Part shown: in pieces, positions 1-8,958 of the stretch | How positions within the stretch are numbered: the first letter of the stretch is position 1 | How the letters are laid out: each line of letters opens with the position of its first letter | NCBI GenBank assembly: GCA_023412495.1 | Contig: JAEYNP010000080.1 | Coordinates: 310,001 to 374,000, forward strand | Origin: Pseudomonadota bacterium | GTDB lineage: Bacteria > Desulfobacterota > Desulfobulbia > Desulfobulbales > Desulfocapsaceae | Direction: 5' to 3' | Length of the DNA: 64,000 nt | Made by a program: the position numbers and the translations under genes | The notes under the pieces: model-generated | Seen by the model: the letters and a program-made list of their open reading frames with translations, nothing else | Databases searched by the model: none | What the model was told of the DNA's origin: nothing

Positions 1-1152
1 CCGGAGCCATTCGCGGGTCAACCCTTCGTTGCGCCAGTAGCCACGCATCACGTTGGCGCCACGGATCGTCACTTCCCCGACTTCGCAGGGCCCCAGAACG
101 GTGTCCCGCTCGTCAACGATCCGTATTTCCACACCCGGCCCGGCCTTGCCGGCACTGGTGAGGAGCTTGGCCTTATCGCCTTCGATCGCATGATCTTCCG
201 GCAACAGGAAGGAAATAAGGGGGGCCGCCTCCGTCATGCCGTAACCCTGGGCGAATATGGGCCCGAATTTGCCGATGCACCTCTTCAGGAGTTCGACCGG
301 CATCGGGCTTCCGGCATAAGTCATCAACCGGAGGGAGGAGAGATCGAACGTGCCGAGATGGGGAAGTTCCAAAATCCAGCTGTAGAGGGTGGGTACGGCA
401 TTGAGGTGAGTGCACCCTTCCTTCTGGATAGCCTCCAGGACAAGCTCAGGGATTGCACGCCGCAGGATGACCACCCTGCCGCCGACCAGCAGGCAGCAGA
501 GTGCTGGCCAGAAGGCCACGTGGAACAGGGGCAGGATCAAGCAGGTCGTGTCATGATGGGAAAACCGGCAGAGGGTCGCGATGCCGGCGGCGGAGGCCAT
601 GATGTTCCGATGGGTCAGCATCACTCCCTTGGGAACGCCGGTGGTGCCGCCGGTGTACATCAGGACGGCCAGGTCGTCCTCTCCCACCGGAACCCTGGGA
701 TCGGCAGTCGAAGATTCAGCGATGAGGCGTTCATAGTCCAGGCAGCCGTCAATCGGATTATCCATGGCAATGAAATTAACCAAACCATGTACCGCATTCG
801 TCACCACCGCCATTTTCGCCTCGTACCCCTCACCCAGAAGCAGCAGGAACGGTTCGGCATCCCGCAGGATCTCGATCATTTCATGATCGGCCAGCCGCAC
901 GTTCAGCGGCAGGACGACCAGTCCCGCCTTGGCCGCGGCGAAATACGTTTCCAGATACCGATGACTGTTGTCGGAGAGGACGGCGAGGCGATGGCCGCAT
1001 CTGCAACCCAGCCCAAGAAAGACGTTCGCCAGGGCATTGACGCGATCGTCGAACTGCCGATAGGTCAGTCTCGTCTCAGCGAAGATGACCGCCTCGTTTC
1101 GACCCTGAATTCGCCTTCCTTTCCTGGGAATATCGCCGAGTGTCAACATCAT
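1..1152 (-). CDS. acyl-CoA synthetase (AMP-forming), 3' end cut by window edge
   Basis: Reading the minus strand from the ATG at 1152 gives 384 codons with no stop before the window edge. The protein activates a fatty or other carboxylic acid to its acyl-CoA through an acyl-adenylate. The ANL-family P-loop is visible as YTGGTTGVPKGVMLTHRN at about residues 165-182, and the A5 motif appears as QGYGMTEAAP near residue 305. The C-terminal lid domain lies outside the window. The start is supported by GGAGG seven bases upstream. The gene is divergent from the MerR-TetR regulator at 1579, and a palindrome lies 46 bp upstream of its start, so that regulator probably controls it. The chain-length preference cannot be read from the sequence. 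Confidence 0.93.
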   Translation of the reverse strand, partial: MMLTLGDIPRKGRRIQGRNEAVIFAETRLTYRQFDDRVNALANVFLGLGCRCGHRLAVLSDNSHRYLETYFAAAKAGLVVLPLNVRLADHEMIEILRDAEPFLLLLGEGYEAKMAVVTNAVHGLVNFIAMDNPIDGCLDYERLIAESSTADPRVPVGEDDLAVLMYTGGTTGVPKGVMLTHRNIMASAAGIATLCRFSHHDTTCLILPLFHVAFWPALCCLLVGGRVVILRRAIPELVLEAIQKEGCTHLNAVPTLYSWILELPHLGTFDLSSLRLMTYAGSPMPVELLKRCIGKFGPIFAQGYGMTEAAPLISFLLPEDHAIEGDKAKLLTSAGKAGPGVEIRIVDERDTVLGPCEVGEVTIRGANVMRGYWRNEGLTREWLR

Positions 1153-1194
1153 CTTTCCTCCATAATTCCCACTGGTCAATCAATTCGTTTATAT

Positions 1195-1218
1195 ACGTGA
1201 CTGAACATTCGGTCATGT
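1195..1218. promoter_or_regulatory. palindromic operator, probably for the divergent MerR-TetR regulator
   Basis: The core TGACTGAACATTCGGTCA at 1198-1215 is an 18-bp dyad with one mismatched pair, and the second and third flanking bases on each side also pair. It resembles the TGAA..TTCA operators of TetR-family fatty-acid regulators. It sits between the acyl-CoA synthetase start (1152) and the regulator start (1579). The assignment to that regulator is inferred from position. Confidence 0.55.
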
Positions 1219-1578
1219 GTATATGATGTCTACCTTGGCTTAAGGTTTGTGTCAATTCTTTTTTAATCGTCTATCAATATTATTTTTGCTTATCACATTA
1301 TCTATTGTTATTATTACCAATTAGCAGACAGATAAGGAATGGTACCCTGTCGCTCAGGCCATTATCGCAGCCATTTGCACAATGACACCTCAATCGAGCG
1401 GTCGAAATTCTGATAAACCAATAGTTTTCCAATTACAGCAGCACGTTACGGAGATCAGCTTCCTCTTGCTCTTGCCTCAAAAAAAGTGTATACAAAAATG
1501 GCCATAAAGTCATACGTGCTAAACGCTCAACCGCCGGGAGTCCAAATGGTTCCAGTGCAATCCGCCAAAGGCAGTCGC

Positions 1579-2814
1579 ATGAAAATTGCCGAACTCTGTG
1601 CAGTTTCGGGCATGAAAAAAGCGACCATCCACAGCTACCTGAGAATGGGGCTCCTGCCCCCTCCCCTGCGGGTCGGGGCGAACCTGCATCTCTACAACGA
1701 TACCCACCTGCAGACACTTTCCCGGATTCGTTCTCTACGGGAGAGGGATAAGCTGTCTCTCACCCAGATAAGGGATCTGTTGAAGAACGGTGAAGCTCCG
1801 CCGCAGCGCCAGGGGCAGGATGGACCAGTCGATGCCCCCACTGCCGAAATCGAGAGCACTCAGCTGCAACCCGGGTCGTACAGGCAGGATGAAATCATCG
1901 AGAAGGCGATAGATCTCTTTTCCAGAAGGGGGTATGAGAGCGTCACCATTGCCGACCTCACCGACTCCCTGAAGATGGGCAAGGGGTCTTTTTATCTCTA
2001 TTTCAAGAACAAGAGGGATTTGCTGCTCGAATGCTTCAACAAGTTGTCGTCCCTGATCATTCCCATGGAACTTCGGGAGCAGATCAGCGGCGAGGAGGAT
2101 TTTTTGCTCAGGATGGGCAAAAGATGGGATGGTTTTCAGAGTCAATACAAAAACTTCTCGCAGGTCCTCCACCTGCTCCGCATTTCGACCGCTTCGGAAG
2201 ATCCCCACATTCGCGAGAACGCGATCAAGTCCTACGACATCATGGTCCAACCTTTGCGGGGCGATATCCGGGAAGCGGTGCACAAGGGACTGGTGCGTGA
2301 AATGGACCCCGAGCTGATTACCTACGCCCTCATCGGCGCCGCGGAGCAATTGGCATTCCGGGCCACCCTTGACAAGCATTATTCCGAGGAGGCCGCCACC
2401 AAGGTCGTCAATTATATCATCAGGTCGGTCCTGGCCCCGCCTCCCTCAGCCGGCGAGGAACAGACAGGGCCGGAGATATCGGGATCGGTTACGGACCAAA
2501 AGAACGTGGTGACGGAACTGAACCGGATACGAATCGATGGGGAAAACTCCATCCAGGGCAGAGTCGGCGAGGCGCAGGTCCGGATAGCGCTGGCCAATGC
2601 GACGGAAATCGCGGTGCAGGAGCCGGGAATAATAAAATGTCAGGTTTCGGTAACCATGAAAAACGGCCATTCGTCAACGGTGATCGTTACCGGCGACGCC
2701 GTCGTTTCCGGCGACACGCTGCTCGGCAGCCTCACCATCCCCCTTAAAAAGGTTTCACGGGTCGTGCTGGTCTCGCCCCGCCATGCTGCCGGCACCGGCG
2801 GCCTGCAGTGCTGA
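1579..2814 (+). CDS. MerR-TetR fusion transcriptional regulator
   Basis: The N-terminus is a MerR-type winged helix (MKIAELCAVSGMKKATIHSY, residues 1-70, with the second helix near LRERDKLSLTQIRDLL). A complete TetR DNA-binding domain follows at about 100-150 (RGYESVTIADLTDSLKMGKG, then SFYLYFKNKRDLL), with a TetR-like ligand domain to about 290. The last 100 residues form a separate beta-rich segment that I do not recognise. An in-frame GTG at 1486 would add 31 residues without MerR similarity. The ATG at 1579 has AAAGG upstream and begins exactly at the MerR domain. The gene is divergent from an acyl-CoA synthetase with an operator-like palindrome between them, which suggests sensing of an acyl-CoA or similar ligand. 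Two DNA-binding heads in one chain are unusual. Confidence 0.85.
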   Translation: MKIAELCAVSGMKKATIHSYLRMGLLPPPLRVGANLHLYNDTHLQTLSRIRSLRERDKLSLTQIRDLLKNGEAPPQRQGQDGPVDAPTAEIESTQLQPGSYRQDEIIEKAIDLFSRRGYESVTIADLTDSLKMGKGSFYLYFKNKRDLLLECFNKLSSLIIPMELREQISGEEDFLLRMGKRWDGFQSQYKNFSQVLHLLRISTASEDPHIRENAIKSYDIMVQPLRGDIREAVHKGLVREMDPELITYALIGAAEQLAFRATLDKHYSEEAATKVVNYIIRSVLAPPPSAGEEQTGPEISGSVTDQKNVVTELNRIRIDGENSIQGRVGEAQVRIALANATEIAVQEPGIIKCQVSVTMKNGHSSTVIVTGDAVVSGDTLLGSLTIPLKKVSRVVLVSPRHAAGTGGLQC

Positions 2815-2985
2815 TCGTTCCTGGCAAAATCCGCATAAAGAAAGAAGAAAGTACCATCCCTGAACCCCGGACATCGAACTCCTGGGTATCGCCATACCGA
2901 TACTCAAGCTGGAAGGCGGTGATGGTGCAACTTCCGGAAGAAGATAAGGCATCAAAAGGTTGCAGGAAAGACAATGACAGGGAGT

Positions 2986-4560
2986 CTAACTTTGTGCATC
3001 CTCCCCGACGATGGGGAGGAGAACGGTGAAGAGTGAGCCTTTCCCGGACTCACTCTCAACACGTATTTCCCCCTGATGATTCTGAACGATACCGTGGCAG
3101 ATCGATAAACCGAGGCCCGTTCCCTTTACCTCCGATTTTGTCGTATAGAAAGGTTGAAAAATTCGGCTGAGATTGTCGGGGGCAATGCCTATACCGTTGT
3201 CTTGTATTGCCACAGCTACCTTATCATCTTCATGGTAGGTGCGTATGGTGATCACCCCCTTTCCGCCGTGGCATGCATCCGCCGCATTTTGCAGCAGGTT
3301 GATGAGTACCTGTTTGATCTGATCGGGAATCGCGCAGATCTGCGGCAATCTTTCTGCATATCTTATTACCGTCAAGATTCCTTTTCGCCTCAGCTCGCTC
3401 TTGCTCAACAACAGCAAAGAATCAATGGTTGCATGCACGTCCATGAATACTTTCCTGCCCGAAGAAGGTCGATTGAAATCTTGCAGATTACGGATAAGAT
3501 TTTTCATCCGCTCGGTTTCACTGAATGCCAGTTCCAGAAGGACCCGATCCTGTTCCTGCAGCACTATTGTGTGTTTGAAGGTTTTGAGGATGGTCATGAC
3601 TCCCTGGAGGGGGCTGTTGAACTCATGGGCGATAGAGGCGGACAGCCTGCCTATCGCAGAGAGTTTTTCAGCATGCAGAACCTGCCTTTGCGATTCCTGC
3701 AATTCAAGGGTCCGCTTCTCGACGCTTCGTTCCAGTTCTTCATTCAGCGCCCGAAGTTGTTTTTCCAATTGTTTACGGTCGGTAATATCGATGAATGAGG
3801 AGATGATACACCTTTCTCCGGCGATATCCGTAAGAGTAGCCGACACAAGGGCCACAAGTTTTTTGCCGGTATTCGTTCTGATATTCACTTCCTCACATTC
3901 CAGCCGAATATCCGTCTGAAGACGTCCGACCAGTCGTTTCCGGTCTTCGAGGTCTGCCCAAAAACCTATCTGTTCAGTAGTTTTCCCAATGACCTTCTGA
4001 GGAGTATGGCCGAGAACCTGGTAGAAGGTGCGATTTGCATCTATAACTCGGCCATCCGTGAGGGAGGAAACCATCATCATGCTCATATTCGTTTCAAAGA
4101 TATGGCGATACTTCCTTTCATTGTGTTGAAGTGCTTCCTCACCCCGCTTGCGTTCGGTGATGTCTCGAACTATCGAGAAAGTGCGTGGCGGTTCGGTGGC
4201 CAGGATGACAGAATCGACTTCTCCCGAAAATCGCTCTCCATCCTTTCGGATAAATCCGATTTCGGCCTTGCGTATTCGTCCTTTCACTCTTCGTTCCGTA
4301 ATGGCAGGGCCTACTCGAGGGTCGTCCGGGTCGATCAAACCATCGCGCCCGACCTGACATATCTCCGCTTCGGACATGCCGAACACCTTACAGGCAGCCG
4401 GATTGGCGGCAATTATCACACCATCCGGCAACCCCAGAAATGATGCGTCGAGACTGCTCTCAAAGAGAACACGGTATTTTTCCTCGCTCTGCCGTATCGT
4501 CCTCGACGCCCGGCGGCGCTTTGCCATCTCTCTTTCGAGAACTTCATTTGATCCTAGCAT
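2986..4560 (-). CDS. PAS-PAS sensor histidine kinase
   Basis: This is a cytosolic two-component kinase with no membrane segment. PAS domains lie at about residues 25-135 and 150-262 (each ending in a DITERK/DITDRK PAC signature), then a coiled coil, a HisKA domain with the phospho-acceptor motif SASIAHEFNSPL near residue 310, and a HATPase_c domain with the N box (LLQNAADAC), the G1 box (DNGIGI) and the G2 box (GTGLGLSI). All catalytic motifs are intact. There is no receiver domain and no adjacent response regulator, so it is an orphan kinase. The ATG at 4560 has a poor ribosome-binding site; an in-frame ATG at 4527, preceded by GAAAGAGAG, is a plausible alternative. Confidence 0.9.
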   Translation of the reverse strand: MLGSNEVLEREMAKRRRASRTIRQSEEKYRVLFESSLDASFLGLPDGVIIAANPAACKVFGMSEAEICQVGRDGLIDPDDPRVGPAITERRVKGRIRKAEIGFIRKDGERFSGEVDSVILATEPPRTFSIVRDITERKRGEEALQHNERKYRHIFETNMSMMMVSSLTDGRVIDANRTFYQVLGHTPQKVIGKTTEQIGFWADLEDRKRLVGRLQTDIRLECEEVNIRTNTGKKLVALVSATLTDIAGERCIISSFIDITDRKQLEKQLRALNEELERSVEKRTLELQESQRQVLHAEKLSAIGRLSASIAHEFNSPLQGVMTILKTFKHTIVLQEQDRVLLELAFSETERMKNLIRNLQDFNRPSSGRKVFMDVHATIDSLLLLSKSELRRKGILTVIRYAERLPQICAIPDQIKQVLINLLQNAADACHGGKGVITIRTYHEDDKVAVAIQDNGIGIAPDNLSRIFQPFYTTKSEVKGTGLGLSICHGIVQNHQGEIRVESESGKGSLFTVLLPIVGEDAQS

Positions 4561-4722
4561 TGCAGCGTTGGGTATATAGACGCGCTCTTCAAAGTCTTCT
4601 CCGGCGCGGGCTCAGGGCCTCGTTTGCATGGACGGAACAGTCGGCAGGTTATCCGCTCGGACACGAGATACTGAATGTTCGGGTCACCACTTTCCAACTT
4701 GATCCCGTTATTGAAAATGCCT

Positions 4723-4755
4723 CCAAAAGATGCACCATCTGGTGACATCTTTTGG
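4723..4755. terminator. long near-perfect hairpin between diguanylate cyclase and kinase genes
   Basis: CCAAAAGATG (4723-4732) pairs perfectly with CATCTTTTGG (4746-4755), and the inner CACCA/TGGTG also pairs. The result is a 15-bp stem with a single bulged base. It lies 88 bp past the stop of the diguanylate cyclase gene, so a terminator is the simplest reading, although no clean T-tract follows. It could instead be an operator for the downstream kinase gene. Confidence 0.5.
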
Positions 4756-4842
4756 CGCAAGATTAGACAGGGTCGACTGATTTGTCAATCCTTTTTGCTA
4801 GGAAAATGCACTGCGAGAGGCCCTGACAGTCGAACCGAAGAA

Positions 4843-6852
4843 CTAGAGATCCTTTGATTCCCTTTTGTCTCCGTTGTAGTACCTGTATCTGTTGCGGCCG
4901 TCGGCCTTGACCGAATACATCGCGGAATCGGCCTTCTTCAGCAAGGCATTGAGGTCCTTCCCGTCGTCAGGGAAAAAGGCGATGCCGATGCTCGAACCGG
5001 TTGCCACCTGCTGCCCCCCTATCTCCAGTGGAACCGCTTGCACCTCGGCGATTCTTTCCATGACCGAATCGACCTCCGAGCGGCTCTCGATATCGCAAAG
5101 GATGGCAACAAACTCATCCCCACCCATACGAGAGAGTGTATCCCTCCTGCGCAAGCATTCAGAAATCCGGCCGGAAACCCGGCGGAGCACTTCGTCGCCC
5201 ACATCATGGCCCAAAAGGTCGTTGACCGCCTTGAATTTGTCCAAGTCGATAAACATGACCCCTACCATCCTCCCGTTGCGCTGTGCCGCGGCTGCCGCCT
5301 GCTGAAAGCGGTCCTGCAGCAGAAACCGGTTGGGTAGGCCGGTGAGCTGGTCAAAGAATGCCATTTTCCGGATCTGCTCTTCCGATTCGACCTTTTCCGT
5401 GACATCATGGATAATGAGAATTGCGCCAATAACTCCCTCCGGACCGGCTACGGAATACATGGTAAACTCGAAAGTTCCTGTATTCTCCAGCCGCACGGTC
5501 CACCTGGCCCGCTGGTGTTCCTCCAAGGAAGAGATATCGGGCCAGTCGGAAGGACGGTCTTCGGTCCCGAATATCACTTCGTAACCAAGCTGGCCCACAA
5601 CTTTCCCGACAGTCGTCCTGAGCATGTCTTCGGCCGCACGATTCATCCTCGCGATACGGCCTTCAGAGTCCAAGATCACCACCCCTTCGTTCACCGCATT
5701 GAAGGTTCGCTGCCAGTCATCCGACGATCGCTGCAAGGAGCCGAGGGTCTGGTCGAGGGTCGCGACCAGGCGGGAGAAGGCGGATGTCAGCAAGCCAATC
5801 TCGTCGCCTGCACGGTGCCTCTCGAGGCCTTCCAAAACATAATCGGTGGCGAATGCCTTCTTTTCTTCTGCAACAGAAAGCTCCGCGCTGATTTTCACGG
5901 CCACCGATTCAAGCTGCCTCAATGGCAGGATAATGCGGCGGATGGCCACCGCCCCAACGGATATCACCACAAGTACCGCCACCCCCGTTACCAGGAAAAA
6001 GAGAAACCGAGTTCGGGCAACCGGCGCATAAGCTTCCGAGCGAGGAACCTGAACCGCGACCATCCAATCGGTGGCCGGCACACGGGCGACCGACAACAGC
6101 ATGGCAACGCCTTGAGAATTGACGGTTTCTCCACTCCCGGTAAAGCCGGTGAGCGCAGCCTCGAGCAGTCGGTTCCGGCCGGGTTCCACATGGGTCAGCA
6201 GCCGTTTGTCGTCGGGATGAACAATCAGCAGCCGCAACTTGTCGAAAACGTAGAGATAGCCGGTTCTGCCGAACTGCTGCATGCGGTAGCCGCCCAGGGC
6301 CTGCTTGGACAGCAGATCAATCGAGCAGGCCAGTATCGCCGCAGGCATGTTGCTTTCATCCCGAATAAGGGCGGTAAAGGTAAGCACTGGTTGCCCAGTG
6401 CGTCGGGACCGGTAGGGTTTGCCGATAACGCCCCTGCCTTCCTGCATGGTCTGCTGATAATACTCCCTGTCGGCGAACGACTCGCCCCGTAGCTGGGGAT
6501 GGGAAGGATAATCGGCAAAAAAGCCGCCGTCCCTTTTGAGAACAAAGATACCGTTGCTGAAAAGCGGATAGATCTCGAACATCCCCTTGAGGTAGGACTC
6601 GACCCGGGTGATACCTCCCTGCCCGAGGGCTTCCACCGGGAAGGAGGCGGCGATGGCCGCGGTTTCCCGAATTCCTTCGTTGATCACGTTTTCGATGCCA
6701 AATGCGGCGAGACGAGCCTGGCCTTCAAGGCCATCGTATATCGACCTTTGCAAGGATTGTTCGTGATAGTGCAAGAGAATGAAGCCTGCGCATGCCAGCA
6801 CGGTCGAGACGATTGCAGCCAGGAGAGTGAGAGTCTTGGAGGCAAGTTTCAA
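4843..6852 (-). CDS. membrane diguanylate cyclase (dCache-HAMP-PAS-GGDEF)
   Basis: The protein makes cyclic di-GMP from two GTP in response to a periplasmic signal. A transmembrane helix at residues 7-27 is followed by a periplasmic dCache-like sensor to about residue 280 (FADREYYQQTM is typical), a second helix at about 282-302, a HAMP linker, a PAS domain at about 385-500 and a GGDEF domain at the C-terminus. The active-site loop is an intact GGDEF near residue 575. The product-inhibition site RRRD lies exactly five residues before it, so both synthesis and feedback inhibition should work. The final segment DSAMYSVKADGRNRYRYY is typical of the family. No EAL domain is present. It stands alone upstream of the hairpin at 4723. 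Confidence 0.93.
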   Translation of the reverse strand: MKLASKTLTLLAAIVSTVLACAGFILLHYHEQSLQRSIYDGLEGQARLAAFGIENVINEGIRETAAIAASFPVEALGQGGITRVESYLKGMFEIYPLFSNGIFVLKRDGGFFADYPSHPQLRGESFADREYYQQTMQEGRGVIGKPYRSRRTGQPVLTFTALIRDESNMPAAILACSIDLLSKQALGGYRMQQFGRTGYLYVFDKLRLLIVHPDDKRLLTHVEPGRNRLLEAALTGFTGSGETVNSQGVAMLLSVARVPATDWMVAVQVPRSEAYAPVARTRFLFFLVTGVAVLVVISVGAVAIRRIILPLRQLESVAVKISAELSVAEEKKAFATDYVLEGLERHRAGDEIGLLTSAFSRLVATLDQTLGSLQRSSDDWQRTFNAVNEGVVILDSEGRIARMNRAAEDMLRTTVGKVVGQLGYEVIFGTEDRPSDWPDISSLEEHQRARWTVRLENTGTFEFTMYSVAGPEGVIGAILIIHDVTEKVESEEQIRKMAFFDQLTGLPNRFLLQDRFQQAAAAAQRNGRMVGVMFIDLDKFKAVNDLLGHDVGDEVLRRVSGRISECLRRRDTLSRMGGDEFVAILCDIESRSEVDSVMERIAEVQAVPLEIGGQQVATGSSIGIAFFPDDGKDLNALLKKADSAMYSVKADGRNRYRYYNGDKRESKDL

Positions 6853-6879
6853 TTTTATCTATTTCCTTTCGCAGCAGTG

Positions 6880-6934
6880 ATAAGTACCTTCACGAAGGTC
6901 GTTTCTAAAAACAGGAAAGAATTTCCAAGATACC
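6880..6934. repeat. dispersed ~55-bp palindromic repeat, copy 1
   Basis: The sequence begins ATAAGTACCTTCACGAA and ends TTTCCAAGATACCA. It matches 56364-56420 closely over its whole length. In the other copy AGTACCTT and AAGGTACT form the arms of an inverted repeat; here the right arm has drifted. It lies just upstream of the diguanylate cyclase start. Confidence 0.5.
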
Positions 6935-6993
6935 ACATGCTATCACTTCCGTTTGGGTATCACAAATTCGTTTGCCTCATGGCGCCGAAAACT

Positions 6994-7322
6994 GAAATAT
7001 CGCCCCCGAAGCTTGCTTGCGCCTCTCGACCGAGTTGGCAGCCATCCTGGCGGGGCTGCATGAGGCGGGAATCATTCACCGGGATCTCCGCCCGGTCATT
7101 TTCCTGATCTCCCCGGAAGGCAGGGTGCAGCTGCTCGACTTGAGCCACGCAACCCGTGCTCCCGCCGATACGCCCATGACGGATATGCCGCCGTCGGATT
7201 GGACATTTAGCCAGCCGTCCCGATTCCCTCTGCAGAACCATGCTTTGTTCCATCGTACCCCCTTCTGGCAATTGGGCCTCATGATAGCGGGAGAGGGCTC
7301 CGACTATTTTTCGCCTTTTTAG
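6994..7322 (+). pseudogene. Ser/Thr protein kinase catalytic-core fragment
   Basis: The reading frame contains LAAILAGLHEAGIIHRDLRP followed by FLISPEGRVQLLDLS. These are subdomains VIb-VII of a eukaryotic-type protein kinase (catalytic loop HRDLxPxN with I in place of N, then the DFG-equivalent DLS). Nothing before a TGA at 6993 or after about residue 50 resembles the remaining kinase lobes, so this is a remnant and not a gene. Fragments of this kind usually derive from large Ser/Thr kinase-AAA-GAF-histidine kinase sensors. Replacement of the Mg-binding N and of DFG also argues against activity. Confidence 0.5.
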
Positions 7323-7409
7323 GCAAACATTTCGCCCATCCGAAACCAAAACCGGATACCGATACACTACTCTGCAGATTTGCGGTGGTTCATCGAACCT
7401 TGTCATTTT

Positions 7410-7473
7410 CACAGCATGTTGTACTCAGATAAATTTCAACAATATACCGTAACCAATACCGCTAAATTCTGTA
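7410..7473 (+). promoter_or_regulatory. three upstream activator sites of the HD-GYP gene
   Basis: Three 14-bp dyad-like sites are seen: CACAGCATGTTGTA at 7410, AACAATATACCGTA at 7438 and CGCTAAATTCTGTA at 7460. Their starts are 28 and 22 bp apart, and the third begins 68 bp before the GG of the sigma-54 promoter. The same arrangement occurs at four other loci in the window. Binding by the local enhancer-binding proteins is inferred. Confidence 0.7.
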
Positions 7474-7525
7474 TTTCGAGACATGAATATATTCGTAAGT
7501 ATATGAAACTAAACTAACAAATTAA

Positions 7526-7542
7526 TTGGCACGCGAATCGCT
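7526..7542 (+). promoter_or_regulatory. sigma-54 promoter of the HD-GYP gene
   Basis: TTGGCACGCGAATCGCT has GG at 7528-7529 and GC at 7540-7541, exactly ten bases apart, as RpoN promoters require. Transcription would start near 7553, leaving a leader of about 120 nt before the ATG at 7676. Confidence 0.8.
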
Positions 7543-7675
7543 ATAAAGAAGATAGGATGATAACGGGCACGGTCAGATCTTACTGACAGAGCCATGATAC
7601 CTCAGAGCAGAAGAAAGGCGCCAACAGGCCCGCGAGACCGCAACCTGAAAGCAGCAAGAGAGGAGGCAAGTAGCA

Positions 7676-8704
7676 ATGAATAATCAAGACGACAACTCCA
7701 GAGAAAAATCCGGAAGACCTGACTTTAAGATTACAACCGACAGCCTGCTGGCGCTCATCGAGGCTTCGCCTCTCGGTATTACCGCCATAGATCTCGATGG
7801 CAATATCCGACTATGGAACAAGGCAGCGGAGAGGAACTCCGGTTGGAGAGAAGATGAGTTGATCGGGAAGTCGATCCGAATTTTCACCACCGACAGCTGG
7901 GAAGCCTACGAGGAACTTCGCCAACGAACATTGAAGAGAGAAGTATTCGCTTCCTTGCCGATGAACGTGACCAGAAAGGATGGCTCGAAAAGCACAATCA
8001 GCTACTCTACTGCGCCGATCCTCGACGCAGCAGACCAGGTCGTCGGCACCATGGCCGTCCTCTTCGACATCACCGAAAAGTTGCAAATGGAGACGGCCCT
8101 GAAGGACAGCCTCGAAAAAATGAGCAGGGTGCTGAACGAGACGGTCGAGGCCTTGGCTTCGGCAGTCGAAACAAGGGACATGTATACGGCGAGCCACCAA
8201 AGAAGAGTCGCTTCACTTGCATGTGCCATCGCCGAAAAGATGGGATCCATAAACCCTGAACAGATGCAAGGCATCAGGACAGCAGCGGTTCTTCATGATA
8301 TCGGCAAACTCTATGTACCCTTCGAGCTGTTGAACAAACCGGACCGTCTCACGGATATCGAGTTTGCACTGATAAAAAACCATCCCCAGATCGGCTATGA
8401 CATCTTACGTAATATTGAATTTCCCAGACCCGTTGCCAGAATCGTCCAACAGCATCATGAGCGTCTGGATGGCAGCGGCTATCCCGCCGGTCTGCAAGGC
8501 GACAGTATTCTTCTGGAAGCAAAGATCATCGCCGTCGCCGATGTGGTCGAGGCGATCTCGTCTCACCGCCCTTACCGACCAGGCAAAGGAATCAAGGCCG
8601 CTTTGGAGGAAATCTCCACAGGACGGGGGCGTTTTTATGATCCAATCGCGGTTGATGTCTGTCTTGATTTGTTCGACGAAGGATTTGCCCTGGATAATCA
8701 ATGA
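7676..8704 (+). CDS. PAS-HD-GYP phosphodiesterase
   Basis: This is a likely cyclic di-GMP phosphodiesterase. A PAS domain occupies about residues 20-145, then a short linker and an HD-GYP domain at about 150-335. The metal and catalytic signatures are intact: HDIGK, then HPQIGYDIL, HHERLDGSGYP and ADVVEAISSHRPYRP. It has no membrane segment or receiver domain. AGGAGG lies 11 bases before the ATG. It is controlled by a sigma-54 promoter at 7526 with three upstream activator sites, so expression should depend on an enhancer-binding protein. This is one of five such promoters in the window. It is monocistronic as far as can be seen. Confidence 0.93.
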   Translation: MNNQDDNSREKSGRPDFKITTDSLLALIEASPLGITAIDLDGNIRLWNKAAERNSGWREDELIGKSIRIFTTDSWEAYEELRQRTLKREVFASLPMNVTRKDGSKSTISYSTAPILDAADQVVGTMAVLFDITEKLQMETALKDSLEKMSRVLNETVEALASAVETRDMYTASHQRRVASLACAIAEKMGSINPEQMQGIRTAAVLHDIGKLYVPFELLNKPDRLTDIEFALIKNHPQIGYDILRNIEFPRPVARIVQQHHERLDGSGYPAGLQGDSILLEAKIIAVADVVEAISSHRPYRPGKGIKAALEEISTGRGRFYDPIAVDVCLDLFDEGFALDNQ

Positions 8705-8775
8705 GGAGCTTGGCAGTGGAAGCTTTAAAAGCATGCTGCAATGCTGGTTCGATCGTGCCGAGGAGGATGAACATC

Positions 8776-8886
8776 ATGGAAGGATTTTTGCCGTACCTGA
8801 GAGAATCTTTCCGAATGAGGCGCCTCATCAAGCCTTGCATCCTGATGATCATGTATATGTTGATGACGATCATCGAAAAGATGTGA
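8776..8886 (+). CDS. possible small membrane peptide
   Basis: A 36-codon frame starts at an ATG nine bases after GAGGAGG. It encodes a basic N-terminal half (LRESFRMRRLIK) followed by a hydrophobic run (PCILMIMYMLMTII). I do not recognise it. The good ribosome-binding site and hydrophobic tail are the only support, and the surrounding 250 bp otherwise hold nothing I can identify. Confidence 0.2.
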   Translation: MEGFLPYLRESFRMRRLIKPCILMIMYMLMTIIEKM

Positions 8887-8958
8887 TGCAGGACTCACCA
8901 ACAAGACGAAGATTTTTACAAATATACAGCCACGACAACAATAGGCAGGGGTACGATC

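Noticed and set aside
190..1200. A 336-codon plus-strand frame at the left edge
   Set aside because: It overlaps the minus-strand acyl-CoA synthetase, which has clear ANL motifs. The shadow product shows no family features.
5407..6492. A 361-codon plus-strand frame
   Set aside because: Antisense to the diguanylate cyclase; low-complexity composition and no motifs.
7560..7675. Cyclic di-GMP riboswitch in the HD-GYP leader
   Set aside because: The conserved GEMM core and tetraloop-receptor pattern could not be found. The leader only shows the ribosome-binding site.
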